Below, one piece after another: positions 23,055 to 31,302 of a stretch of 37,690 nucleotides of DNA. The notes beneath the pieces were generated by a model that did no database searches, was not told where the DNA came from, and saw nothing but the letters and a program-made list of their open reading frames with translations. How positions within the stretch are numbered: the stretch's first letter is position 1; each line of letters opens with the position of its first letter. Source of the DNA: Bacteroidota bacterium (GTDB lineage: Bacteria; Bacteroidota; Bacteroidia; Sphingobacteriales; Sphingobacteriaceae). The stretch covers positions 942 through 38,631 of the forward strand of contig JABDAU010000034.1 of the NCBI GenBank assembly GCA_013289045.1. Direction: 5' to 3'. The position numbers were made by a program, and so were the translations under genes.

Positions 23055-24608
23055 ATGAATTTTGAGAACGATAACACAAGCAGGCAGAACACTAATGAAA
23101 GAAGAAACAGGATCAGTAACCCTTCGCCATACACCGGCTTAGGAAAACTGCCCCCGCAAGCTGTTGATCTGGAGGAAGCTGTTTTAGGCGCGCTGATGCT
23201 GGAGAAGGACGCTCTGTCATCAGTGATTGACATTTTGAAACCCGAAGTGTTTTATGTGGATAAACATCAGCGGATCTTTCAGGCTATTTATATACTGTTT
23301 GAGAAATCGTCGCCGGTTGATATCCTTACCGTGACCGCACAGCTGCGCCAGCAGGGCGAGCTGGAAATGATAGGCGGCGCTTATTATATCACCGAGCTGA
23401 CCAACCGCGTGGCTTCGGCTGCCAATATTGAGTTCCACTCGCGTATCATTATTCAGAAATTCATCCAGCGCGAATTGATCCGCATCTCTACAGAAGTGAT
23501 CAACAGCGCTTATGAGGACACCACCGACGTACTCGATCTGTTAGATAAAGCAGAAAAAAACCTCTTCGATATCGCCCAGAACAACCTCCGCCGTGACTCA
23601 CGCAAAATGGACGACATCCTGCACGAAACGTTGAAGGAAATAGAATCGCTGAAAGACAAAAAGGACGGCCTTACGGGTGTTGCTTCAGGCTTTACCGATC
23701 TCGACCGTATGACCTCAGGCTGGCAAAAATCCGACCTGGTGATCATTGCTGCCCGCCCTGCGATGGGTAAAACAGCTTTCGTATTAAGCTGCGCGCGTAA
23801 TGCAGCGGTTGATTTCAATAAGCCGGTGGTAGTGTTCTCACTCGAAATGTCGTCGGTACAGTTGGTGAACCGTTTGATTTCCGGCGAAACCGAGATTGAA
23901 CAGGAAAAGATCCGTAAAGGCCAGCTGGAAGAATGGGAATGGCAACAGATCCACTCCAAGATCGGTCGTTTAGAGGCTGCTACATTGATCATTGACGATA
24001 CCCCTGCCCTTAATATCTTCGAGTTCCGTGCAAAATGCCGCCGTTTAAAGTCGCAGCATGATATCCAGTTGATCATCATCGATTACCTGCAGCTGATGCA
24101 GGGCAAAGGCGAAGGCAAAGGCGGCGGTAACCGTGAGCAGGAGATCGGTAGCATATCCCGCGCGCTGAAATCAGTAGCCAAGGAATTGAACGTGCCGGTT
24201 ATTGCACTATCACAGTTAAGCCGTGCGGTGGAAAACCGTCCCGGCGCATCAAAACGCCCAATGCTTTCGGATTTGCGTGAGTCTGGCTCTATCGAGCAGG
24301 ATGCCGATATGGTGTTGTTCCTATACAGACCTGAATATTACGGATTAACAGAAGACGAAGACGGCAGCCCGACCCAGGGAGTAGGTGAAGTAATTATCGC
24401 CAAGCACCGTAATGGTGAAACCGGTCGCGTAAGGCTAAAATTCGTGGGTAAATATGTTAAGTTCGTGGATCTTGACCATGGTATCGACAGCTTCCCGCCG
24501 CAAAACCCGTTCGCCAATATGGCGCCATCGCAGGATTTCGAAAAGCCGAACAATTTTATCATCCGCCCGTCAAGGATGGATGATATGGATGACGAAGCGC
24601 CGTTTTAG
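23055..24608 (+). CDS. dnaB: Replicative DNA helicase DnaB
   Basis: The hexameric 5'-3' helicase that unwinds DNA at the replication fork. An N-terminal helical domain (about 30-135, PPQAVDLEEAVLGALM) is followed by a linker and the RecA-like motor from about 200. The motor has the P-loop ARPAMGKTA at 233-241, the Walker B region QLIIIDYLQLM, and the motif SRALKSVAKELNVPVIALSQLSR. The 517-residue length is normal, and no intein interrupts it. The promoter holds a DnaA box and the start of transcription is predicted only a few bases from the ATG. The next gene follows after 34 bases but has different base composition. Confidence 0.97.
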   Translation: MNFENDNTSRQNTNERRNRISNPSPYTGLGKLPPQAVDLEEAVLGALMLEKDALSSVIDILKPEVFYVDKHQRIFQAIYILFEKSSPVDILTVTAQLRQQGELEMIGGAYYITELTNRVASAANIEFHSRIIIQKFIQRELIRISTEVINSAYEDTTDVLDLLDKAEKNLFDIAQNNLRRDSRKMDDILHETLKEIESLKDKKDGLTGVASGFTDLDRMTSGWQKSDLVIIAARPAMGKTAFVLSCARNAAVDFNKPVVVFSLEMSSVQLVNRLISGETEIEQEKIRKGQLEEWEWQQIHSKIGRLEAATLIIDDTPALNIFEFRAKCRRLKSQHDIQLIIIDYLQLMQGKGEGKGGGNREQEIGSISRALKSVAKELNVPVIALSQLSRAVENRPGASKRPMLSDLRESGSIEQDADMVLFLYRPEYYGLTEDEDGSPTQGVGEVIIAKHRNGETGRVRLKFVGKYVKFVDLDHGIDSFPPQNPFANMAPSQDFEKPNNFIIRPSRMDDMDDEAPF

Positions 24609-24642
24609 CGACGCCCCCGGCCCACACACGTAACCCAAACCA

Positions 24643-25428
24643 GTGAAACATATTTTCATAATAGCTTTATTAGTACTAGTGGCAGGAGCATATTCTTGCC
24701 ATTCAACTGTTAAAAAATCTAAGGTAGACACAATTGGTATTGTCTCCAGGAATTTGCCTGACAGCAATATCGGTAACAGTTCTTCATCTCAAAAAAATAG
24801 TGATAGAGATACTTCAACTGAGCCTTTAATGACAAAAATAATTTTTCCTAATTTTTCAGTTAAGGTTAATAATAGCGTTTTTAATGGTTATAAAGAAGAT
24901 AGTATTAACGACAAAGTGGATGTCAGAGATTATCGAATGTGGAAGTTAACTACTAAAAATGATAGCGTTCGGTTATTTACGGATGATGGTGAGGGATTAG
25001 ATATCGGCACAATAGAAATTGTACCAAATAATAAAACGGATCGATTTGAAATTTCATATTCTTTTGACGTACAGATAACTGCAGAGAATGGAAAGGATAG
25101 CGTGCTTTGGGAAAGTATGATGCCTTATAAAATTATCAAGGATTCATCAAGTTATTTTTTCAAAGCGCCAGAACACAATAACACGTATTCTGAGATGTAC
25201 TCGAAGATAAAGGAAATAAAGCAAAAACTTAAGTTAAGAGATACGACATTTAAGAAGGAAGCTGGTAATGCTGATTATGGTACATCTAATGCAGAAGGTA
25301 TTATTTTCAAGAATAGACTTTGCGAAATTGATCCCACAACAATAATCTATTTAAAGATTGACAGGTTTGTCCCAAACAAATTAAAAGAAACAAAATATTT
25401 GCTTATCGATTTTAGTATTCCAGAATAA
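24643..25428 (+). CDS. Lipoprotein of unknown function, GTG start
   Basis: A 261-residue protein starting at GTG 24643 with a lipoprotein signal peptide (KHIFIIALLVLVAGAYSC, anchor Cys at 19). The first 60 residues after it are Ser/Asn-rich and low-complexity. The rest alternates strands with charged turns and has no recognised motif. I do not recognise the family. The coding region is visibly AT-richer than dnaB or etfBA, with many AAT and TTT codons, which may mean recent acquisition. It lies 34 bases after dnaB and converges on the chromate-type transporter. Confidence 0.7.
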   Translation: MKHIFIIALLVLVAGAYSCHSTVKKSKVDTIGIVSRNLPDSNIGNSSSSQKNSDRDTSTEPLMTKIIFPNFSVKVNNSVFNGYKEDSINDKVDVRDYRMWKLTTKNDSVRLFTDDGEGLDIGTIEIVPNNKTDRFEISYSFDVQITAENGKDSVLWESMMPYKIIKDSSSYFFKAPEHNNTYSEMYSKIKEIKQKLKLRDTTFKKEAGNADYGTSNAEGIIFKNRLCEIDPTTIIYLKIDRFVPNKLKETKYLLIDFSIPE

Positions 25429-25444
25429 CAAGAAGATTTCATTT

Positions 25445-26644
25445 CTAAAACACTAATCCCAATATAATTCCAATAATAATCACTACCGGTGTTTTTACCT
25501 TAGTGAATTTGAGCAATAGCCCCGTGCCGATCATCAGCACATAAGCCAGCCAATCCGTACCGAAAGGCCGGGCCAGCAACACAAAAGCGGTCGCCATAAA
25601 GCCTACTGCTACGGCGTTAATACCGCTTAGTGAATTTTTTATATGGGTGATCTTTTTCAGATCATCCCAAAACGGAACGATAAACAATACCAATATTAAT
25701 CCCGGCAGGTTAATGCCGATAACGGCCTCAAGGCTGCCTACTACCTGCCCCGGTATGCCATAACCCTTATTGCCCAGCGTCATCCCACCAACAAATGAGG
25801 TAAATGAGAATGTAGGGCCGGGTAAGGCTTGCTGCAGGGCATATCCCGTAAGGAATTCCGAACCGGTGAGGTAATGCTTAACCTGCACAAACTCGGTGAA
25901 CATTAGTGGCACCAATACCTGCCCGCCGCCGAAGATCAATATCCCGTTACGGTAAAAATTTTCAAACAAACGGATAGGCAAACTAACAATTGATGTTTGC
26001 TTGACGATAGCGCCCAGCACGGCAAATAACAGCAGGATCCCCACAAAATAACCCACCTTACGCGGGTTAACATTTGAGAAAAGCTTCACACGTAAAGCAT
26101 CTTCCTGCGGCTGTGTCTCCATTGCTGATGAAGCAATGCCTCCTAACAATATCAGCAATGGGAACGCATACGGGTTCTGAAGGATCAGCGTAACAACAAG
26201 CGATCCGATAGCCAGCATAGCGCTCAATTGCGTTTTGATGAACCGGTGCGCAAATGAATAAGTGGCATAGGCGACTATCCCAACCGCTATGGGCTGCACA
26301 AAACGCAGAATCTCGGTGAACTTGGTTTGCCCGGCAAACATTTTATAGCCTATCGCCGCCAGGCACATAATAGTTGCCGAGGGCAATATCCATATGATAA
26401 AAGAGATGATCGCCAGTTTTAACCCGCCAACTTTGTAGGCAACACCGACTAAAGTTTGAGTAGACGACGGCCCCGGCATTATTTGCGACAACGCCACCAA
26501 TTCCATCAGTTCTTCCTCAGTGATGTACCTGCGCTTCTCTACAAACTCGCGCAGCAGCATCGCTACATGCGCCTGTGGCCCTCCAAATGCGCTGAAGGTG
26601 TAGAAAAGAGTATCGCGAAGAAATAAGAGTTGGCGGCTTTTCAA
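25445..26644 (-). CDS. chrA: Chromate-type anion transporter (CHR/ChrA family)
   Basis: A 399-residue inner-membrane protein with two homologous halves (long-chain CHR type). The first half has FSAFGGPQAHVAMLLREFVEKRRYI and ALSQIMPGPSSTQT; the second has IFGGGQVLVPLMFTEFVQ and ALPGPTFSFTSFVGG. About ten helices are predicted. Family members export chromate or move sulfate-like anions; the true substrate here is not known. The start is TTG at 26644, because an in-frame TAA lies nine bases upstream and no ATG precedes the conserved region. It follows a TPR gene across a palindromic element. Confidence 0.87.
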   Translation of the reverse strand: MKSRQLLFLRDTLFYTFSAFGGPQAHVAMLLREFVEKRRYITEEELMELVALSQIMPGPSSTQTLVGVAYKVGGLKLAIISFIIWILPSATIMCLAAIGYKMFAGQTKFTEILRFVQPIAVGIVAYATYSFAHRFIKTQLSAMLAIGSLVVTLILQNPYAFPLLILLGGIASSAMETQPQEDALRVKLFSNVNPRKVGYFVGILLLFAVLGAIVKQTSIVSLPIRLFENFYRNGILIFGGGQVLVPLMFTEFVQVKHYLTGSEFLTGYALQQALPGPTFSFTSFVGGMTLGNKGYGIPGQVVGSLEAVIGINLPGLILVLFIVPFWDDLKKITHIKNSLSGINAVAVGFMATAFVLLARPFGTDWLAYVLMIGTGLLLKFTKVKTPVVIIIGIILGLVF

Positions 26645-26697
26645 TTTCGGTTAAATTGCGGGATGAATGAAGTTGAAAAAGCCTGGGCTATGTAGTT

Positions 26698-26819
26698 AGA
26701 TCCCCTCTCGAGAGGGGGTGTGCTGACTGTGTGGCTGCAGGGGTGTGTTATTATGCAAGCGTAAAGAACACACCTCTGCCAATGCTCTGGCATGCGCGCC
26801 CCCTCTCGAGAGGGGATCT
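26698..26819. repeat. Full palindromic CCCCTCTCGAGAGGGG element
   Basis: This 122-base unit has inverted 21-base arms (26698-26718 and 26799-26819), each containing the 16-base palindrome CCCCTCTCGAGAGGGG. Inside, AGGGGTGTGTTA and AACACACCTCT also pair. A solo arm is present at 22695-22747. It lies between chrA and the TPR gene and encodes nothing; the form is MITE- or REP-like. Confidence 0.9.
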
Positions 26820-26833
26820 TAAAATTATCGTTC

Positions 26834-27175
26834 TCAATAATCATCGTCGTCATCATATAACCCGGTCAGCTGGTTATAAACTGATTGCAGCTCAGAAAAA
26901 GAGTGATTATCTCGTTTTTCGCGGGCTACTTTCATGCCGGTCTCATATGTTTTTACTGCATCATCTTTACGGTTAAGCATTTCGTAAAGTTTGCCTAAAT
27001 GATAGTAAGTTCCAACATAGCCGGGGTGGTTGTTCACTAAATCTTCATAGTACGCTAAAGCCTTGTCATTATCGCCAAGCCGCAGGTATTCGGTAGCCAG
27101 GGCATATTTCAAAAATTCGTCGTTTGGTTCGTTCTTTATAAACTCCAATAGCTTTTCCAATCTTCCTGACTGCAT
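26834..27175 (-). CDS. Small tetratricopeptide repeat protein
   Basis: A 113-residue protein made of about two and a half TPR units: DEFLKYALATEYLRLGDNDKALAYYEDLVNNHP, then VGTYYHLGKLYEMLNRKDDAVKTYETGMKVA. A helix and an acidic DDDDD tail follow. The fold is a protein-interaction scaffold; the partner is unknown. There is no signal peptide, so it is cytosolic. It is divergent from etfB, with 106 bases between the starts, so the two promoters are back to back. Confidence 0.85.
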   Translation of the reverse strand: MQSGRLEKLLEFIKNEPNDEFLKYALATEYLRLGDNDKALAYYEDLVNNHPGYVGTYYHLGKLYEMLNRKDDAVKTYETGMKVAREKRDNHSFSELQSVYNQLTGLYDDDDDY

Positions 27176-27196
27176 TTTTATTCTGTGTTTTTTATC

Positions 27197-27204
27197 TAAC
27201 TTTG
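27197..27204 (+). promoter_or_regulatory. -7 promoter box of etfBA
   Basis: TAACTTTG matches TAnnTTTG exactly and is followed by CAAACC. It implies a leader of about 74 bases before the etfB ATG. The -33 position is T-rich without a clear TTTG. Confidence 0.6.
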
Positions 27205-27281
27205 CAAACCTGTGTAAGCAATATCCGTTTTCAATGGTAATTGATTTCAGATTTTAACATCACCTCTAAAAGACCAATTAT

Positions 27282-28022
27282 ATGACGAAGATACTGGTAT
27301 GTATTAGTAACGTCCCGGATACTACGACAAAAATAACTTTTACCGATAATAACACGCAATTTAACACCAGCGGCGTACAATTTATCCTCAATCCTTACGA
27401 TGAAATAGCACTTTCGCGCGCTATCGAGCTTACCGAAGGCACTGGCGGTACGGTCACCGTGATCAATGTGGGTGAAGCAGGTACCGAGCCTACCATCCGC
27501 AAAGCGCTGGCAATCGGCGCGGCTGACGCTGTCCGTGTCAACGCCAAGCCGAAAGATGCCTGGTTCGTTGCAAGTCAAATTGCCGGATACGTAAAGAATA
27601 ATCCCTTCGATCTGATCCTTACCGGGCAGGAATCCATCGATTACAATGGCGCAAAAATTGCCGGCATGCTCGGCGAGCTGCTGGATATTCCATCGGTATC
27701 CATCATTAAAAAGCTGTCCGTTGAAGGTAACACAGCAACCGTAGAGCGCGAAATAGAAGGCGGCAAAGAAGTGCTGACTATCCCCTTGCCAATTGTTGCC
27801 GGTACAGCAGAAGGCGTTGCCGACCCGAAAATACCCAATATGCGCGGCATCATGTCTGCGCGTACCAAACCGCTTAACGTTATCGAACCTGTGGAAGTGA
27901 AGGATCTTTCAGCAGTGATAAGCTTTGAAACACCTGCGCCACGCGGGCAAGTAACACTTGTTCAGGCGGATGATACAGCCAAACTGGTTGATCTGCTGCA
28001 TACTGAAGCAAAAGTGATCTAA
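27282..28022 (+). CDS. etfB: Electron transfer flavoprotein subunit beta
   Basis: With EtfA it forms the FAD/AMP-binding electron carrier that takes electrons from acyl-CoA dehydrogenases to the quinone pool. The 246-residue protein has the AANH-like fold and the motifs ILVCISNVPDTT at the start, NPYDEIALSRAIEL at about 37-50, and DLILTGQESIDYNGAKIAGMLGELL, followed by PNMRGIMSARTKPL near 190-205. It is the first gene of the etfB-etfA pair, with 41 bases between them. It is cytosolic. Confidence 0.95.
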   Translation: MTKILVCISNVPDTTTKITFTDNNTQFNTSGVQFILNPYDEIALSRAIELTEGTGGTVTVINVGEAGTEPTIRKALAIGAADAVRVNAKPKDAWFVASQIAGYVKNNPFDLILTGQESIDYNGAKIAGMLGELLDIPSVSIIKKLSVEGNTATVEREIEGGKEVLTIPLPIVAGTAEGVADPKIPNMRGIMSARTKPLNVIEPVEVKDLSAVISFETPAPRGQVTLVQADDTAKLVDLLHTEAKVI

Positions 28023-28063
28023 CCTTAAAACATTAACCCAATTTTTAGCTTAATACCCTAAAT

Positions 28064-29038
28064 ATGCCAGTTTTAATTTATGCGGAAAATGCCGGCGGTA
28101 AATTCAAAAAATCTGTTTTTGAAGCCATTTCATATGCCCGGGCTATTGCCGATCAAAATAACACCACGCTTACCGTAATTTCCATCGGCGACGTAAGCCA
28201 GGATGAGCTTGCCGCCCTCGGGAAATACGGTGCTGATAAAGTGCTCAACGTATCAAACGAAAAGCTGAAGAATTTTGTTAACCAGGCGTATGCCTCTGTA
28301 ATAGCTGAAGCTGCGAAGAAAGAAAGTGCTGATGTAGTGGTGATCTCCAATACATTTTCAGGTCGCGGACTGGCGCCGCGTGTTGGAGTAAAGCTGCAGG
28401 CAGGTGTTGCCGATGGCACAGTTGCGTTACCGGAGCAGTCGGGTGGAAAGTTTACGGTGAAGAAAACCGCGTTTTCGGGCAAAGCATTTGCTATAGTTGA
28501 GCTCACATCCCCGGTAAAAGTGATCGCATTAGTGCCTAACAGCTATAAAGTTGTAGAAACGAATAAAGGCGGGCAGATAGAGGATTTTAATGCAGATGTA
28601 AAAGAATCAGACTTTAAGGCGATGCTGAAAGAGATCGTCCGCGCTACTGATAAAGTATCGTTACCGGACGCAGAAATAGTAGTTTCTGGAGGTCGTGGAC
28701 TGAAAGGACCGGAAAACTGGGGCATGGTTGAAGAGCTGGCAGACCTTTTAGGTGCGGCTACAGCATGCTCAAAACCGGTTTCGGACGCCGGGTGGCGGCC
28801 GCATAGCGAACATGTTGGACAAACTGGTATAGCTGTCAGTCCAAATTTGTATATTGCGATAGGAATTTCGGGGGCCATACAACACCTGGCCGGCGTAAGT
28901 TCGTCAAAAGTAATTGTAGTAATAAACAAGGATCCCGAGGCGCCATTTTTTAAGGTAGCTGATTATGGAATTGTTGGCGATGCCTTCGAGGTAGTGCCCA
29001 AACTAATTGCAGCGCTTAAAGAATACAAAGCTTCTTAA
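28064..29038 (+). CDS. etfA: Electron transfer flavoprotein subunit alpha
   Basis: The FAD-binding partner of EtfB. The 324-residue protein begins with an AANH-like domain (VLIYAENAGGKFKKSVFEAISYAR), and its C-terminal FAD domain has SGGRGLKGPENWGMVEELADLL, then SKPVSDAGWRPHSEHVGQTG and YIAIGISGAIQHLAG, then VVINKDPEAPFFKVADYGIVGD. These are the classic ETF-alpha signature regions. It lies 41 bases after etfB, and the DUF151 nuclease gene begins about 20 bases after its stop, so all three may form one transcript. Confidence 0.96.
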   Translation: MPVLIYAENAGGKFKKSVFEAISYARAIADQNNTTLTVISIGDVSQDELAALGKYGADKVLNVSNEKLKNFVNQAYASVIAEAAKKESADVVVISNTFSGRGLAPRVGVKLQAGVADGTVALPEQSGGKFTVKKTAFSGKAFAIVELTSPVKVIALVPNSYKVVETNKGGQIEDFNADVKESDFKAMLKEIVRATDKVSLPDAEIVVSGGRGLKGPENWGMVEELADLLGAATACSKPVSDAGWRPHSEHVGQTGIAVSPNLYIAIGISGAIQHLAGVSSSKVIVVINKDPEAPFFKVADYGIVGDAFEVVPKLIAALKEYKAS

Positions 29039-29058
29039 TAAAAAAGGATAACGTTGTG

Positions 29059-29679
29059 ATGGGTAATAATATGAAAAAGATAAAGCTGGATATAGTTGGC
29101 CTCTCCTACAGCCAAACCCAATCCGGCGCATATGCTTTGGTTTTGGGCGAGATCAGCGGCCGTCGCAGGCTGCCGATCATCATAGGCAGTTTCGAGGCGC
29201 AGGCTATTGCCATCGAAATTGAAAAAATGACCCCAAGCAGGCCGCTCACGCACGATCTTTTTAAAAGTTTTGCCGATGCTTATCATATTATAGTACAGGA
29301 AATTATTATTTATAACCTGGTTGATGGTATCTTTTATTCCAAACTGATGTGTTCGGACGGCAAAAGATCTGTCGAGATAGACGCCCGTACATCCGACGCC
29401 ATTGCCATTGCCGTTCGGTTCGACTGCCCTATTTATACATATGAGTTTATCCTCTCAAGCGCAGGCATCGTAATAGAAGGCAACGACTTCGTTTACTTAG
29501 AAAACATTAACGATCAATCGGAAGAGAAAACTGTCGTCGCTGCCACAGCATCCGGCGGCGGGTTCACATCCCTTAGCACCGACGAGCTAAAAACCAAGCT
29601 CGCGGAAGCACTCTCCGAAGAAGCTTACGAAAAAGCTGCCAAGATTCGCGATGAGCTGAACCGCAGGAAAGCTTCTTGA
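29059..29679 (+). CDS. Bifunctional nuclease domain (DUF151) protein with UVR tail
   Basis: Residues about 6-140 are the DUF151/BFN domain: KLDIVGLSYSQTQSGAYALVLGE, RRLPIIIGSFEAQAIAIEIEK, then SVEIDARTSDAIAIAVRFDCPIY. Family members are linked to RNase/DNase activity in plants and bacteria. The C-terminus carries a UVR motif (LKTKLAEALSEEAYEKAAKIRDELNRR), a helix pair also seen in UvrB and UvrC. ATG 29059 lies 11 bases after AAAAAGG; ATG 29071 is the start in many relatives and also possible. It probably shares the etfBA transcript. The pairing with ETF is common in Bacteroidota but unexplained. Confidence 0.88.
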   Translation: MGNNMKKIKLDIVGLSYSQTQSGAYALVLGEISGRRRLPIIIGSFEAQAIAIEIEKMTPSRPLTHDLFKSFADAYHIIVQEIIIYNLVDGIFYSKLMCSDGKRSVEIDARTSDAIAIAVRFDCPIYTYEFILSSAGIVIEGNDFVYLENINDQSEEKTVVAATASGGGFTSLSTDELKTKLAEALSEEAYEKAAKIRDELNRRKAS

Positions 29680-29694
29680 TTTTTCCACCTCCAA

Positions 29695-29840
29695 GTCATT
29701 TCGATGAGCGTTGCAGGGTTAAGTGGATTGGGCAGCGAAGAGAAATCTTTTGCGCCATGCATAGCGGCCTATCTATCGCTTCCAAAAGATTTCTCCATCG
29801 CGCAAACACACAATCCAGCGCTTCGCTCCGTCGAAATGAC
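29695..29840. repeat. Palindromic element after the DUF151 gene
   Basis: Outer arms GTCATTTCGATGAGCG (29695-29710) and CGCTCCGTCGAAATGAC (29824-29840) pair. Inner arms AGAGAAATCTTTT (29739-29751) and AAAAGATTTCTC (29784-29795) also pair. The 146-base unit is a long imperfect hairpin followed by a T-run on the plus strand, so it could also stop the etfBA-DUF151 transcript. Confidence 0.85.
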
Positions 29841-29867
29841 ACCGTTTTTTGACGAGTTGCTATTTTT

Positions 29868-29961
29868 TCCTAATCTCTAATCACTAATCTCTGATCACTC
29901 TTTTTTATTGTTGATCATTTTTTTCCTAATCTCTAATCAGAAACCGCTAATCTCTAATCAA
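29868..29961. repeat. GATTAGA-type repeats, two sub-arrays
   Basis: Two short arrays, 29868-29899 and 29924-29961, each start TTTTTTCCTAATCTCTAATC on the plus strand. They are the only GATTAGA copies in the window not at a stop codon: they lie after the palindromic element and before the nucleoside permease gene. Confidence 0.85.
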
Positions 29962-30021
29962 AATTCACTATTTTCCGCTTTAATTTAACTGATTGGCTAT
30001 TTTTATTAAAACGGAACCCAT

Positions 30022-31284
30022 ATGAATATTAAGTCGCGCTTAATACTGATGAATTTTATGCAATTTTTTATATGGGGTGCGTGGCTGTTAACCATAGGTC
30101 ATTATTGGTTTGATAATAAATTGGGCACAGCAACACAATTCTCGGCCATCTTCTCCACGATGGGGTTCTCGGCCATTTTAATGCCTGCCCTCACAGGTAT
30201 AATTGCAGATAAATATATCAATGCCGAAAAACTATACGGCATTCTGCATATCATCGGTGCTGCTGTATTATTCTGCATACCCATGGTAAAAAACCCGGTT
30301 GAGTTTTTTTGGGTGATGCTGTTAAACATGTTCTGCTACATGCCTACCCTGTCACTTTCAATTACTGTTGCTTACAATGCTTTAAAAGGCGAATCGAAAG
30401 ATGTTATCAAAGCCTACCCTCCTATCCGCACCTGGGGAACAATTGGATTTATTGCGGCTTTATGGACGGTGAGCTTAACAAAAAACGAATCTTCACCCAA
30501 TCAATTCTATATCGCTTCGGCAGTAGCGTTGGCATTAGGTTTATATTCATTTACATTGCCAAAATGCTTACCGCAATTAAATAAGATCGAAAAGAAATCT
30601 ATAACAGACCTTCTGGGTCTAAATGCTTTCAGGTTATTCAGAACCCCTAAGTTTGCTATATTCTTTACATTTTCCATGCTGTTAGGTGCAGCATTGCAGC
30701 TTACAAATGCCTATGGTGACGTGTTTTTAGGTGATTTTAAAAACGTCCCTGCCTACCAGGATACCATAGCAGTAAAATATCCCGCTATTATTATGTCGAT
30801 ATCCCAAGCCTCTGAAACCTTGTTCATCCTGGCAATTCCTTTCTTCCTTCGCAAATTGGGCATTAAGTATGTAATGCTCATCAGCATGCTGGCGTGGGTT
30901 CTGCGTTTTGGTCTGTTTGCGTTTGGCAACCCTGCAGATGGTTTATGGATGATCATTTTATCCTGCATTATTTACGGAATGGCGTTTGATTTCTTTAATA
31001 TTTCCGGCTCTTTGTTTGTCGAAACGCAATCTGACCCTAAAATACGCGCCAGTGCACAGGGTTTGTTCATGATGATGGTAAACGGAGTAGGCGCTCTGTT
31101 TGGCAGCTTCGCCAGCGGTATTATCATCGATAAATTTTTCACACTGGCCGATCACCAAAGTAAAAACTGGCAAGGTATCTGGTTAACATTTGCAGCTTAT
31201 GCCTTAGTTATCGCAATCATTTTTCCGTTTGCCTTCAGATATAAACATAATAAAGAGCTTTCAGGAGCCACTAATCACGCATAA
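30022..31284 (+). CDS. MFS nucleoside permease, NupG-like
   Basis: A 420-residue inner-membrane transporter with about 12 helices. The first helix pattern (NFMQFFIWGAWLLTIGHYWF) and PALTGIIADKYINAEKLYGILHI, together with YPPIRTWGTIGFIAALW, match the NupG/XapB nucleoside:proton symporter branch of the major facilitator superfamily. It should import nucleosides, which fits the presence of AMP nucleosidase elsewhere in the window, though the two are not linked. The DUF3667 gene follows 18 bases downstream, so the two form an operon. Confidence 0.87.
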   Translation: MNIKSRLILMNFMQFFIWGAWLLTIGHYWFDNKLGTATQFSAIFSTMGFSAILMPALTGIIADKYINAEKLYGILHIIGAAVLFCIPMVKNPVEFFWVMLLNMFCYMPTLSLSITVAYNALKGESKDVIKAYPPIRTWGTIGFIAALWTVSLTKNESSPNQFYIASAVALALGLYSFTLPKCLPQLNKIEKKSITDLLGLNAFRLFRTPKFAIFFTFSMLLGAALQLTNAYGDVFLGDFKNVPAYQDTIAVKYPAIIMSISQASETLFILAIPFFLRKLGIKYVMLISMLAWVLRFGLFAFGNPADGLWMIILSCIIYGMAFDFFNISGSLFVETQSDPKIRASAQGLFMMMVNGVGALFGSFASGIIIDKFFTLADHQSKNWQGIWLTFAAYALVIAIIFPFAFRYKHNKELSGATNHA

Positions 31285-31302
31285 AGCCGGTATATTCATT
31301 AT

